Below, piece after piece: positions 1 through 9,229 of a stretch of 32,460 bases of DNA; within the stretch, counting starts at the first letter, position 1, and every line of letters starts with the position of its first letter. A model generated the notes under the pieces. It was not told where the DNA came from and did no database searches. It saw only the letters and a list, made by a program, of their open reading frames with translations. Origin of the DNA: Acidimicrobiales bacterium (GTDB lineage: Bacteria > Actinomycetota > Acidimicrobiia > Acidimicrobiales > Aldehydirespiratoraceae); assembly GCA_029263175.1 (NCBI GenBank), contig JAJCXZ010000029.1, positions 1 through 32,460 of the forward strand. The letters run 5' to 3'. The translations under genes were made by a program, and so were the position numbers.

Positions 1-1182
<1,182 letters not shown>

Positions 1183-1206
1183 TCGATCCTCCGAGATCGT
1201 TTTCGT

Positions 1207-1220
1207 TTAGCACGGTGCTA
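1207..1220 (-). repeat. Extra CIRCE-like half-site palindrome in the groES leader
   Basis: Between the CIRCE operator and the groES ribosome site the coding strand reads TAGCAC-C-GTGCTAA, a perfect palindrome built from CIRCE core half-sites but with one central base instead of nine. With the overlapping GTGCTTTAGCAC palindrome at 1233-1244, the short leader holds several inverted copies of the same core. It could be an RNA hairpin or an auxiliary binding site. No function is shown. Confidence 0.5.
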
Positions 1221-1237
1221 GGAGCCTGCCTCGTGCT

Positions 1238-1264
1238 TTAGCACTCGGACAGGTCGACTGCTAA
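1238..1264 (-). promoter_or_regulatory. CIRCE operator (HrcA binding site) of groESL
   Basis: Read on the coding strand the site is TTAGCAGTC, nine bases, GAGTGCTAA. The CIRCE consensus is TTAGCACTC-N9-GAGTGCTAA, so the right arm is perfect and the left arm has one mismatch. It begins where the -10 box of the groES promoter ends, so bound HrcA would block transcription initiation. This is the established mode of control for groE operons in many bacteria. The hrcA gene itself is not in the window. Confidence 0.9.
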
Positions 1265-1292
1265 CGATAGAACCAGGGCATGCCCGCGACAA
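1264..1292 (-). promoter_or_regulatory. Sigma-A-type promoter of groESL
   Basis: On the coding strand there is TTGTCG (1287-1292), exactly 17 bases, then TATCGT (1264-1269). This is a good match to a housekeeping -35/-10 pair with optimal spacing. The -10 box abuts the CIRCE operator, which supports the assignment. The -35 box lies 25 bases past the stop codon of the GGDEF gene, so read-through from that operon is possible. Confidence 0.7.
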
Positions 1293-1316
1293 CCCGGAAA
1301 CCGTCGAATCGACGTG

Positions 1317-2954
1317 TCAGGGCCTGGAAGCCGTGCTGACTTCGTCAGAAGCGACCGTGCTGGAGCCGTCGCCCTGCCGCAACGTGGTCAATGCAGCATT
1401 GGCGAGCTGCAGAATCCCGCGCACGCTGGTGGCCAGATGGGTGTCCGCAATGCCGACATGCCCCTCGATACCGACCAACCGGGCTCGATCGAAGGCGGCC
1501 CGGAGATCGTCCTGCATTCGTTCGAAGAAGGGGCGAGCAGCGGCGGCAGAGGCCGCCGGCACCACGACGACGAATTCGCCACCGGCCCAGCGGCCCACGA
1601 AGTCGCCCGCTCGGCAGGAGGACTGGAGTGACTCGGCGGCAACCTTCAGCGCTCGGTCTCCTCCCGCCCTGTCATCTCGATCATTCATCTCGATCAGCCC
1701 GGCGATCTCGATCAGGGCAACGGCCCCGGTATTGATCTCCGCGACCAGGGCACGAAGTCGGTCCTCGGTCGCCCGACGGTTCGGCAGGCCGGTGAGAACG
1801 TCAGTCGAGGCCTGGAGTTCAGCCTTGGCGAACGAACGAAGCGTGCCGATACGCGTGGCCGACTCACTGGCCACCATGGTGAGATCCTCGACCAGGTCCT
1901 TCGGCGGTGTCTCGCCGACCGGTCCGGTCGCATGAAGCACGCCCATCGGCTGACCCATGAACGTCAGCGGTGAACAGACCGCCGAGCACGGCGCCTCATG
2001 CTGCGCAAGGTGCGGACACGAGCGGATCGATTTCGAATCGTCGAACACCATGGTCGTGCCCCGACGAACCGCGGGGCACGACCACGGCCCTATCACGCCA
2101 CATCCGCTGCCTCCCCTGACGGGATGAACGGCCACGGGACGAAGGTGGGCCTGGCTCGAGTCGGCGAGGAGCAACTCGGCGGCATGATCAGGAGCAGCCA
2201 CGCGGAGCGCCCGGGAGATGACGGCGAACGCCTTCTCTTCGGTTTCGGCCACATCGAGGCCGTCAGTGACCTGCACCCTCAGCGTTCGACGAGCGGTGTC
2301 GCGTGCCGAGAGGTCCTGCCAGTTCTGGAGCTTCTTGAGCGAACGCTCGATCGAGCGGCTGAGGGGAAGAATCGCAGTGACGACAATCACGGTGAAGACC
2401 ACTACAGCACCACCGGTGACGATCTGGATCCAGCGAAACCAATTCCCGAGATCGGTCACGGCTTCCCTCGCCAAATCCCCGGCCAGGGTCGCAGCTGTCG
2501 ATGCAAGCTCGGCATAGGTCAAACTCAGACTCGCCAAACCAATATTGACATCAGTTGCCGTGGAGCCGTCGACACTGATCAGCCTTGTCAAACGACGGTT
2601 CGCAGCGGCAAATTCGCCCAGCTCGTCGGCGTGTTCCCTCCCCTGAACGTTGGCGAGGTGATGCTGCGTCTCGTCGAGGGCCCGAGTCAGATCAGCTCTT
2701 GCCTGTTCCGGGTCAATGCTCCACCTTCCAAGGATGACCACGATCTGCTCGGCGGAACCGCCGACCTCGGCCCAAACTGTTGATTCGGCGAGGTGGGCTT
2801 CTGAGTCGCCATCAATCGTGCGGATGGTGAACGTCAACGCCACCGAGAGCAGGAACATCACCAGCAAGCAGCCGACAACGGCGTAGTTCAGCCGTTGGTA
2901 GCGGCGCGTTGCGGCCCACCGCTGCGATGCGGCGCGCAGTGCCCGGGGTGTCAC
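1317..2954 (-). CDS. Membrane GAF-GGDEF protein with degenerate cyclase site (third of three tandem paralogues)
   Basis: A 545-residue protein. Two membrane segments (about 24-45 and 177-197) flank an extracytoplasmic sensor region; a GAF domain (about 245-370) and a GGDEF-family domain (about 383-530) follow. The GAF domain carries Cys at 285, 293, 313, 323 and 327, in the spacing shared with its two upstream paralogues. The GGDEF motif reads AGGEF (457-461) instead of GGEEF, the metal-binding Asp is replaced by Glu (416) and the DxDxFK region is lost, so diguanylate cyclase activity is unlikely. The RxxD inhibitory-site motif (RAGD, 448-451), five residues before the motif, is kept, so it may act as a c-di-GMP receptor. 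I chose the GTG at 2954: it overlaps the upstream stop as GTGA and has a GAGGTGG ribosome site. An ATG at 2978 would add eight residues. Confidence 0.85.
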   Translation of the reverse strand: MTPRALRAASQRWAATRRYQRLNYAVVGCLLVMFLLSVALTFTIRTIDGDSEAHLAESTVWAEVGGSAEQIVVILGRWSIDPEQARADLTRALDETQHHLANVQGREHADELGEFAAANRRLTRLISVDGSTATDVNIGLASLSLTYAELASTAATLAGDLAREAVTDLGNWFRWIQIVTGGAVVVFTVIVVTAILPLSRSIERSLKKLQNWQDLSARDTARRTLRVQVTDGLDVAETEEKAFAVISRALRVAAPDHAAELLLADSSQAHLRPVAVHPVRGGSGCGVIGPWSCPAVRRGTTMVFDDSKSIRSCPHLAQHEAPCSAVCSPLTFMGQPMGVLHATGPVGETPPKDLVEDLTMVASESATRIGTLRSFAKAELQASTDVLTGLPNRRATEDRLRALVAEINTGAVALIEIAGLIEMNDRDDRAGGDRALKVAAESLQSSCRAGDFVGRWAGGEFVVVVPAASAAAARPFFERMQDDLRAAFDRARLVGIEGHVGIADTHLATSVRGILQLANAALTTLRQGDGSSTVASDEVSTASRP

Positions 2955-4693
2955 GAGTCCACCTCGGCCGCCGTCCACATCTCCTCGAACTCACGATCGG
3001 CATCGTCCCCATGGTCCACCCCTGGGAGCGGGGCCACGACTGGTCCGATGACAACACGATCTCGGCCCTGCGTCTTGGCCACCAGCAGCGCCTCATCGGC
3101 GAGGCGGACGAGTTCGTCGCCCCGGCGACCGGCGTCGGTGTCGACGAGACCCATCGAGACGGTGACAGCGGGCGCTTCGGCTCGAGCCCACGCGTCAGCG
3201 AGGCGGTCGCGAACACGATCCAGCGCTTCCTTTGCACTCCCGGCCGCCATGCCCGGAAGCACAATGACGAACTCCTCGCCGCCCCATCGACCGATCCAGT
3301 CGTCGGCGCGGAGGGCGTCTCTGATCGAATCAGCAAAGATGCGGAGTACTCGATCACCGGTCTCCTGGCCGTACTTGTCGTTGAGCTGCTTGAAGCCGTC
3401 GAGGTCGGCCATCGCCACTGAAACCGTGTCCTGCTTTCGCAGCGCTCTTTCGAGCTGATCCTCCGTGGCGCGACGGTTCGGCAGGCCGGTGAGCACATCC
3501 GTCGATGCCTGAAGCTCGACCTGGGCGAACGAGCGGAGTGTCCCGATCCGTACGGCGACCTGAGAGGCGACGAGTCCGAGCACATCGACGATGGCGGAAT
3601 CCGCAACGACATCAACTGCGCCAGTCGTGTGGATGACACCCATGGATTCGCCCATGAACGACAGCGGAACACACGTCGCCGAGCATGCGCCGCCTGGCCG
3701 TCCAGCGAGGTGCGGGCATGCATTGATCGACTCTGAGTTCTCGTAGGTCATCGTGCGACCACGACGAACAGCGGGGCAGGACCAAGGCGAATCCACGCCA
3801 CATCCCGGTCCTCCATGGCGAGGGTGCTGAACCGCGCTCGCCAAGTCAGCCTTCGCCGCACTGGCCAGCATCAACTCCACCGGGGCCGAGGGAATCAGAC
3901 GCTCGAAGGCGCGTTCGACGACACGATGGGTCTCGTCCTCCGATTCCGCGGCCTCCAGCCCGTCGGCAAGATGCGACGTCAGTTCCTGGCGCTCTGATTC
4001 AGCGCGATGCGTCTGATTGGCCGCCTCGAGAGCTGCGCTCTCCCGCTGCATGAGCCGCTTCAGCGGACGAAGCAACATTCCGACGAGCAGGAACAGGAAG
4101 GCCAGCGCGAAGACGGCGGATGCGGAGCTCGACCAGCGCATGTCGGTGATTGTCTGATCGGCGCGCGACTCGAAGACGTTCACCACGAAATTCATACGAT
4201 CGGCGAGTTCGGTCGCATCGTTCTCAAGGCGGCTCGCCTTGGAAACGTCGACCTCGCTCAATGCCGCCACGCCGCCCGAGCCTGCGTCGGCCATGGCCGA
4301 TGCATCGTCGATCCAGTGCTCGAGAGTTGCGGACAGACCCTGCGATCCCGAGAGTTCAGCCACGACCCCATCGGGCAACGCCTCGATATCGCCGAGTCGC
4401 GCATCCCACTCACTGGACAGGTCATCGACGACGCGCTTCAGGTCCGATCGGGAGGACAACGAGCGAGGCGAATTCGAGATCGAGGCGAGGACATCCGCCG
4501 AGATACGCAGATCCTCGACGAGGTCAGCGACGCCGCGGGCCTGTTCGGTTTCCGTCTCGATCGAATCCAGTCCGGACTGTGTGGAATACCACACGAACGC
4601 CGAAACGATCACCGCCACCACGAGCCCGGCTTGGTAGCCGCGGGCGAACCGTTGGTGGAGGGGGAGGCGCGTTACGCGGCGCAGCTTTCTCAT
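2951..4693 (-). CDS. Membrane GAF-GGDEF diguanylate cyclase (second of three tandem paralogues)
   Basis: A 580-residue protein predicted to make cyclic di-GMP from two GTP at the inner face of the membrane. The order is a transmembrane segment (about 21-38), an extracytoplasmic helical sensor region, a second membrane segment (about 191-208), a short linker, a GAF domain (about 255-385) and a GGDEF domain (about 395-550). The cyclase signature is complete: metal-binding Asp430 in MADLDGFKQLND, GGEEF at 471-475, and an RxxD inhibitory site (RADD, 462-465) at canonical distance, so product inhibition is expected. GAF cysteines are at 298, 306, 326, 337 and 341. The ATG overlaps the preceding stop as ATGA and has a GAGGT ribosome site, so it is translationally coupled to the gene upstream. 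What it senses is unknown. Confidence 0.9.
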   Translation of the reverse strand: MRKLRRVTRLPLHQRFARGYQAGLVVAVIVSAFVWYSTQSGLDSIETETEQARGVADLVEDLRISADVLASISNSPRSLSSRSDLKRVVDDLSSEWDARLGDIEALPDGVVAELSGSQGLSATLEHWIDDASAMADAGSGGVAALSEVDVSKASRLENDATELADRMNFVVNVFESRADQTITDMRWSSSASAVFALAFLFLLVGMLLRPLKRLMQRESAALEAANQTHRAESERQELTSHLADGLEAAESEDETHRVVERAFERLIPSAPVELMLASAAKADLASAVQHPRHGGPGCGVDSPWSCPAVRRGRTMTYENSESINACPHLAGRPGGACSATCVPLSFMGESMGVIHTTGAVDVVADSAIVDVLGLVASQVAVRIGTLRSFAQVELQASTDVLTGLPNRRATEDQLERALRKQDTVSVAMADLDGFKQLNDKYGQETGDRVLRIFADSIRDALRADDWIGRWGGEEFVIVLPGMAAGSAKEALDRVRDRLADAWARAEAPAVTVSMGLVDTDAGRRGDELVRLADEALLVAKTQGRDRVVIGPVVAPLPGVDHGDDADREFEEMWTAAEVDS

Positions 4694-6429
4694 TGCAGTA
4701 CCTCACTTTCGAGACCTTCGGCCTCGCGAGAGTCGAGTGACGCGGAGTCGACGGGACCAACAATGATCCGGTCTCGGCCCTCTTCCTTCGCCACGTACAG
4801 GCAGTTGTCCGCGTGAGCGACAAGCTCGTCGAGCGACGCGGCTACAGAGGTGTCGACAACGCCGATCGAGACGGTGACATTCGGGCCCTCGGTGCGTTCA
4901 CAACGTTCGGCCAAGTTCGCGCGAATCCGCTCGATAGCCGCGCCGGCTTCTGCCGCAGCCATGCCGGGCAGGTACATGACGAACTCCTCGCCACCCCAGC
5001 GGCCGACCCAGTCCTGTTCGCGGATCGACTCGCGCACGACATCGGCGAACATGCGGAGGGCGCGGTCTCCGGCTTCGTGGCCGTAGGTGTCGTTGAGCAC
5101 TTTGAACTTGTCGAGGTCAGCCATGGCGATGGCTCCTCGTTCGCGAGATGCGATCGCTCGTCCAATGTGATCCTCGGTGGCGCGCCGGTTCGGGAGGCCC
5201 GTGAGCACATCAGTGGATGCCTGGAGTCGGGCCTGGGCAAACGATCGAATGGTGCCGAGGCGAACAGCGGTTTGGCCGGCGATGAGTTCCAACGCATCGA
5301 TCTGAATGGTCGGCGGCTTCCAGCCGACGTCACCCGTCACATGGAGCACGCCCATGGCATCGCCTATGAAGGACACCGGAACACAGATCGCGCTGCAGGG
5401 ACCGTCCTCTCGGTCGGCGAGGTACGGACAGGCCCGAATCGAGTCGGAGTCTTCATACCGGATGGTCGATGCACGGCGCACCGCCGGACACGACCACGGG
5501 GAAGAAACGCCGCATCCGGGAGCCGGGAGGCTCGCGTTGACAGCAACCGGCTTCAAGTGCGCCATCGATGAGTCGGCCAGCAGCATCTCAACCGGGTGTT
5601 CACGAACAACAGTTCCGAGGGCCCGCTCCACGACCTCGCGGACCGCCTCTTCCGTTTCGGCGGTCTCCATACCTTCACTGAGCCGTGCGTTCAGGTCACG
5701 CCGGAGTCGGTCGACCTGATGAATCTCGTCTGCTTGCTTGGACTGTTCCTGTTCGACACTGAGCTGCTTGACCAACGGCCGCCCCAGCACGAACAGGCGC
5801 AGCGCTGACAGGACCACGGTGATGGCAGCCAACAAGCGGCCGAGGATGCGCAGCGAGTACGCCGAATCACTCAGGGTGTCGGCGTCGGCTTGGATGAGAT
5901 CGGCAAGCGGCTTGTCGAGGGCTTCGATCCGGTCGAACGCCAAGAGCAGGGCAACACGGAGGTTCAGTGCGCCGACCGGGCCGGCATGGAGTTCGACGAG
6001 CAGGTCAGCTGACTGAAGGGCGAGGGCCACACCCTCACCGATCGGGACGAGCTCACCTTCGAATTCGACCTCGGCGACGCCGAGGTCGGGGTTCTGAACA
6101 ACGATTTCGACATGGCGTTCCGCGATCGCGCTCGAAAGTTCGGCGATCTCAACGCGTTGGTCGGCCTCGCGAGCCAGATCATCGAGTTCCAGGAGCTCGG
6201 CGAGGTCGCCGCGAAGACGAAGAAGGTCCGCCCTTTGCTCGGAGAGCAACTCGACCTCGTGTTCGCGCGAAGCCATCGTGCCGCTGATCGTCTCCGTCAA
6301 CAGCAACATGGCGAGGGCCAAGACGGCTGTGACCGCGAACCCAGCCCGAACACCGCGCTGGAAGCGCGAAACGAGGGTTCCATCACCCTGACGTCGAGAA
6401 ATTGGCGAACGAAGCATCTCTCTACCCAT
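4690..6429 (-). CDS. Membrane GAF-GGDEF diguanylate cyclase (first of three tandem paralogues)
   Basis: A 579-residue protein with the same plan as the next two genes. Membrane segments lie at about 28-50 and 195-215, enclosing about 145 extracytoplasmic residues rich in acidic residues and Leu. A GAF domain (about 255-395) and a GGDEF domain (about 405-562) follow. The cyclase residues are intact: Asp438 in MADLDKFKVLNDTYG and GGEEF at 479-483, with the inhibitory RxxD as REQD (470-473). GAF cysteines are 306, 314, 334, 345 and 349. It is the first gene of the three-gene unit and starts 103 bases after tsaD. I see no convincing promoter in that gap. The ATG at 6427-6429 lacks a clear ribosome site, and an in-frame ATG four codons later (6415-6417) follows GGTAGAGAG and is an alternative start. 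Confidence 0.9.
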   Translation of the reverse strand: MGREMLRSPISRRQGDGTLVSRFQRGVRAGFAVTAVLALAMLLLTETISGTMASREHEVELLSEQRADLLRLRGDLAELLELDDLAREADQRVEIAELSSAIAERHVEIVVQNPDLGVAEVEFEGELVPIGEGVALALQSADLLVELHAGPVGALNLRVALLLAFDRIEALDKPLADLIQADADTLSDSAYSLRILGRLLAAITVVLSALRLFVLGRPLVKQLSVEQEQSKQADEIHQVDRLRRDLNARLSEGMETAETEEAVREVVERALGTVVREHPVEMLLADSSMAHLKPVAVNASLPAPGCGVSSPWSCPAVRRASTIRYEDSDSIRACPYLADREDGPCSAICVPVSFIGDAMGVLHVTGDVGWKPPTIQIDALELIAGQTAVRLGTIRSFAQARLQASTDVLTGLPNRRATEDHIGRAIASRERGAIAMADLDKFKVLNDTYGHEAGDRALRMFADVVRESIREQDWVGRWGGEEFVMYLPGMAAAEAGAAIERIRANLAERCERTEGPNVTVSIGVVDTSVAASLDELVAHADNCLYVAKEEGRDRIIVGPVDSASLDSREAEGLESEVLQ

Positions 6430-6532
6430 CGGTACGGGCCAGAGGTCACTTCAGAGAGGCCTGACCAACGTAAGGACCCTTAGGGCCAGAAGACCCACGA
6501 ACGGCGTTCTGAGGCGATATGTCGGTTGTCGT

Positions 6533-7537
6533 TCAGTGCACCGGGAGTCGCAACGATGGATCCGCTCCGATGTTGAGCGGCGAGGGCCCGTCAGCCTCCA
6601 GCCGCCACCACGCGGCCGCGGCCACCATCGCAGCATTGTCCGTGCACATGGCTCGGCTCGGGAGGAAAGCTCGGAAGCCATCTTCGACGCAGACGTCGAG
6701 CAGTTTTTCCCGTAGCCGCGAGTTGGCCGCAACCCCGCCGCCGAGACACAGCCCTTTTGCGCCGACCTCACGCGCGGCGCGCCGTGCCTTGTCGATCAGC
6801 ACGTCGACGACCGCTTCCTGGAATGACGCGGCAAGGTCAGGAATCGCTGTGTCCGGGTTCTTGCGAACATGGTTCACAACCGACGTCTTCACGCCAGAGA
6901 AAGAGAAGTCCCAGCCATCTTTGGCCATCGCCCGCGGAAAGTGGATCGCGTTGGGATCGCCATCGACACTGAGCGCATCAATGACCGGGCCGCCCGGGTA
7001 GCCGAGGCCGAGATGGCGGGCGACCTTGTCGAAGGCCTCACCGGCGGCATCGTCCACGGTGCTTCCGAGCACGCGGTAGCGGAGATGATCCTCCATCACG
7101 ATGAGGCTGGTGTGACCGCCCGAGACCAGCAAGATCACCAGCGGCATCTCGAGGTCGGGTTCCTCGAGGAACGACGCGTAGAGGTGCGCCTCGAGGTGAT
7201 TGACGGCCACAAACGGCACGTCCCAAACCATCGACATGGCCTTGGCCGCAGACACGCCGACCAGCAGGGCGCCCACCAAACCAGGACCATAGGTGGCCGC
7301 CACAGCTTCGATCTCACGGTCCTCGACACCGGCCTCGACCACTGCCTGAGCCACAACGGGCATCAGGAGTTCGACGTGAGCACGCGATGCGACCTCGGGC
7401 ACGACGCCGCCATAGCGGGCATGAAGCTCGATTTGGCTGGAGACAACCGAAGACATGACGTCGGTGCCCCGCGACACGACAGCAGCCGCGGTCTCGTCGC
7501 AGGACGTTTCGATTCCAAGAATACGATCGGCGCTCAC
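6533..7537 (-). CDS. tsaD: tRNA N6-threonylcarbamoyladenosine synthase subunit TsaD
   Basis: A 334-residue protein that transfers the threonylcarbamoyl group onto A37 of ANN-decoding tRNAs, working with TsaB and TsaE. It begins MSADRILGIETSCDETAAAVV, the classic Kae1/TsaD start. The metal-binding HxxxH is at His114 and His118 (NHLEAHLY), and the third ligand is Asp300 in CTDNAAM. The nucleotide motifs LVSGGHTSL and CLGGGVAANSRLR are present. The start codon is GTG, overlapping the rimI stop as GTGA, so translation is coupled. It is the last gene of the acpS-to-tsaD operon, and its partners tsaE and tsaB lie just upstream. Confidence 0.97.
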   Translation of the reverse strand: MSADRILGIETSCDETAAAVVSRGTDVMSSVVSSQIELHARYGGVVPEVASRAHVELLMPVVAQAVVEAGVEDREIEAVAATYGPGLVGALLVGVSAAKAMSMVWDVPFVAVNHLEAHLYASFLEEPDLEMPLVILLVSGGHTSLIVMEDHLRYRVLGSTVDDAAGEAFDKVARHLGLGYPGGPVIDALSVDGDPNAIHFPRAMAKDGWDFSFSGVKTSVVNHVRKNPDTAIPDLAASFQEAVVDVLIDKARRAAREVGAKGLCLGGGVAANSRLREKLLDVCVEDGFRAFLPSRAMCTDNAAMVAAAAWWRLEADGPSPLNIGADPSLRLPVH

Positions 7538-8061
7538 GTCCGATCCCCTTCCGCTGCGACGCCGATCTCACTTCGAACGACGTCCAGGCGCTCGCCGACC
7601 TCGGACCCATCGAGATCGTGCAACCACATGATGATCGCGTCGTCGACTGGGACCGCGTAGTAGTTCTGGCGCACGCCGGCCGGCTGAAAGCCGAAACGGG
7701 CGTAGAGGCGTTGCGTACGGCGATCCGATGCCCGGACCTCGAGCGTGGCCGACGCTCCGCCGACCGATCGAGCGTGATCGAGCAGGTGAAGGACCAGCAG
7801 AGTGGCGAACCCCTCACCTTGATGATCGGGGTGGACGGCCACCGTCGTGACGTGGATCTCGTCGAGGATGATCAGAAGCCCGGCGTGGCCGACGATCTCA
7901 TCGCCCTTTCTCGCTACAACGTGGCAGCGCGTCTCTTCCGCGAGCTCGGTTCGCCATGTGGCGGCGCCCCACGGCGAGCTGTAGCAGCGGTCATCAATGG
8001 CTCTCACGATGTCGATGTGGCGATTGGCCATCGGTTCGATGACCAGGGATGCGGCGAGCAT
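7534..8061 (-). CDS. rimI: RimI-like GNAT N-acetyltransferase
   Basis: About 175 residues forming one GNAT fold. The acetyl-CoA-binding motif is VAVHPDHQGEGFATLLVLHLL, with the Q-G-x-G-x-A pattern. The family-typical downstream segment LYARFGFQPAGVRQNYYAVPVDDAIIMWL includes the Tyr-Tyr region. RimI acetylates the N-terminus of ribosomal protein S18 in E. coli; actinobacterial homologues between tsaB and tsaD are annotated the same way, but the substrate here is inferred from position. The start is placed at the ATG (8059-8061) that overlaps the tsaB stop as TGATG, with GGGAG upstream. Start codons up to 15 bases earlier are possible. The C-terminus runs about 25 residues past the usual end and is rich in charged residues. 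Confidence 0.9.
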   Translation of the reverse strand: MLAASLVIEPMANRHIDIVRAIDDRCYSSPWGAATWRTELAEETRCHVVARKGDEIVGHAGLLIILDEIHVTTVAVHPDHQGEGFATLLVLHLLDHARSVGGASATLEVRASDRRTQRLYARFGFQPAGVRQNYYAVPVDDAIIMWLHDLDGSEVGERLDVVRSEIGVAAEGDRT

Positions 8062-8750
8062 CACGCGCTCTCCCACTTTGCGACTGCGTCGGGTCGGCGC
8101 ATGTACATCGGTTCGATCTGATCAGGGCGCACGAACTCTTCGCGCAACGCCTTGGCGTGGGCCAGCATCACCAGCGATGCAGCCGAGGGAAACGCCACTG
8201 CCGCGTCAGCGACCTCCACGCCGGTGACATTCTCGAACTCCTGGTGATAGCGCAGGGCGCCGTCGCCCACCAGGAGGACCTCGTCATGATCGGCAATGAT
8301 GTCGGCACGAAGATCAGCCGGTGCCGACACACCCGGTTCGGTCATCCGCTGCACGCCCCCCGGGACCGCCCGGTAGCTGGCGTGGAACACTTCGCCCCGA
8401 CGAGCATCGATGGCCGCCACGATCGTGCGCTCGGTATGAGCCATGGGGAAGGCCAACAAGTCCAGCGAGCTCACACCGATCATCGGGATCCGGAGAGTGT
8501 GGGCAAGAGCCATTCCCGTTGTGATGCCGACCCGGAGGCCCGTGTAGAGACCCGGGCCGACGTCGACCGCCACCACGCCGACCTCGGAGAGCTTGATGCC
8601 CGCCTGCTCGGCGATGAACTCGATCTGGGGGGCCAGCGACTCGGCATGGCGACGCGGACGGGCGGAGTGAGCGGAGGCAAGTACACCTTCATGGCCGCCG
8701 ATGGCGCACCCGACCTGCGAAGTGGCGGATTCGATCCCGAGGATGAGCAT
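8061..8750 (-). CDS. tsaB: tRNA threonylcarbamoyladenosine biosynthesis protein TsaB
   Basis: About 229 residues of the ASKHA fold, a dimerisation partner that stabilises TsaD in the t6A-forming complex. It begins MLILGIESATSQVGCAIGG, matching the family N-terminus. It contains VVAVDVGPGLYTGLRVGITTGMAL, the highly conserved TsaB/TsaD-type segment, and AAIDARRGEVFHASY. The ATG at 8748-8750 overlaps the tsaE stop as TGATG, so I prefer it to the GTG five codons upstream. The C-terminal half is less conserved, as usual in the family. It lies between tsaE and rimI in the same operon. Confidence 0.93.
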   Translation of the reverse strand: MLILGIESATSQVGCAIGGHEGVLASAHSARPRRHAESLAPQIEFIAEQAGIKLSEVGVVAVDVGPGLYTGLRVGITTGMALAHTLRIPMIGVSSLDLLAFPMAHTERTIVAAIDARRGEVFHASYRAVPGGVQRMTEPGVSAPADLRADIIADHDEVLLVGDGALRYHQEFENVTGVEVADAAVAFPSAASLVMLAHAKALREEFVRPDQIEPMYMRRPDAVAKWESA

Positions 8751-9229
8751 CAGCGCACGATCCACTCGTCGAGCGACTCAGCGAGCGAACGGGAGCGGGC
8801 CTGCCATGAAGATCCGGCCGGGTTGAGCTCGAGCATCCGATCGTCGTCGCCTTCGCCCAGAGTGATCCGGACTTCGAGATGGGCCGCTGGGAGGGCCGGC
8901 AGAATGTTGTCGCCCCACTCCACGAGCGTCACGCCGTCTTCGAGCAGCTCAGGTATGGCGAGGTCCTCGGCTTCGGCCAGCGCTTCGACCCGGTACGCAT
9001 CCAGATGGTTCACCGTCATCGAGCCTCGGTAGCGATTGGCCAGGGTGAACGTCGGACTGGTGACGGGTTCGTCAACGCCGAGCGCACGCGCGAACCCTTG
9101 CGTGAATGCTGTCTTGCCCGCGCCGAGATCGCCGACGAGAACGAGCAGATCTCCCTCGGCCACGAGTCCTGCCACTGCCGCGGCGACCGCTCTGGTGCCG
9201 TCGACGCTTTCGGTGGCACACAGGATCAT
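8750..9229 (-). CDS. tsaE: tRNA threonylcarbamoyladenosine biosynthesis ATPase TsaE
   Basis: A 159-residue P-loop ATPase that powers turnover of the TsaB-TsaD complex during t6A synthesis. The Walker A motif GDLGAGKT is at residues 33-40. TSPTFTLANRY, NHLDAYRVE and LVEWGD follow in the expected order. Its length is normal for the family. The ATG overlaps the stop of the P1-family hydrolase gene as ATGA, and its own stop overlaps tsaB by one base. Confidence 0.95.
   Translation of the reverse strand: MILCATESVDGTRAVAAAVAGLVAEGDLLVLVGDLGAGKTAFTQGFARALGVDEPVTSPTFTLANRYRGSMTVNHLDAYRVEALAEAEDLAIPELLEDGVTLVEWGDNILPALPAAHLEVRITLGEGDDDRMLELNPAGSSWQARSRSLAESLDEWIVR

Noticed and set aside
1302-1314. 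CGTCG-AAT-CGACG palindrome after the last GGDEF gene as a terminator
   Set aside because: The stem is only five base pairs and there is no U-run.
6430-6532. Promoter for the GGDEF triplet in the gap after tsaD
   Set aside because: A TAAGGG box is present but without a usable -35 box or supporting spacing to the start codon, so I could not support a promoter call.
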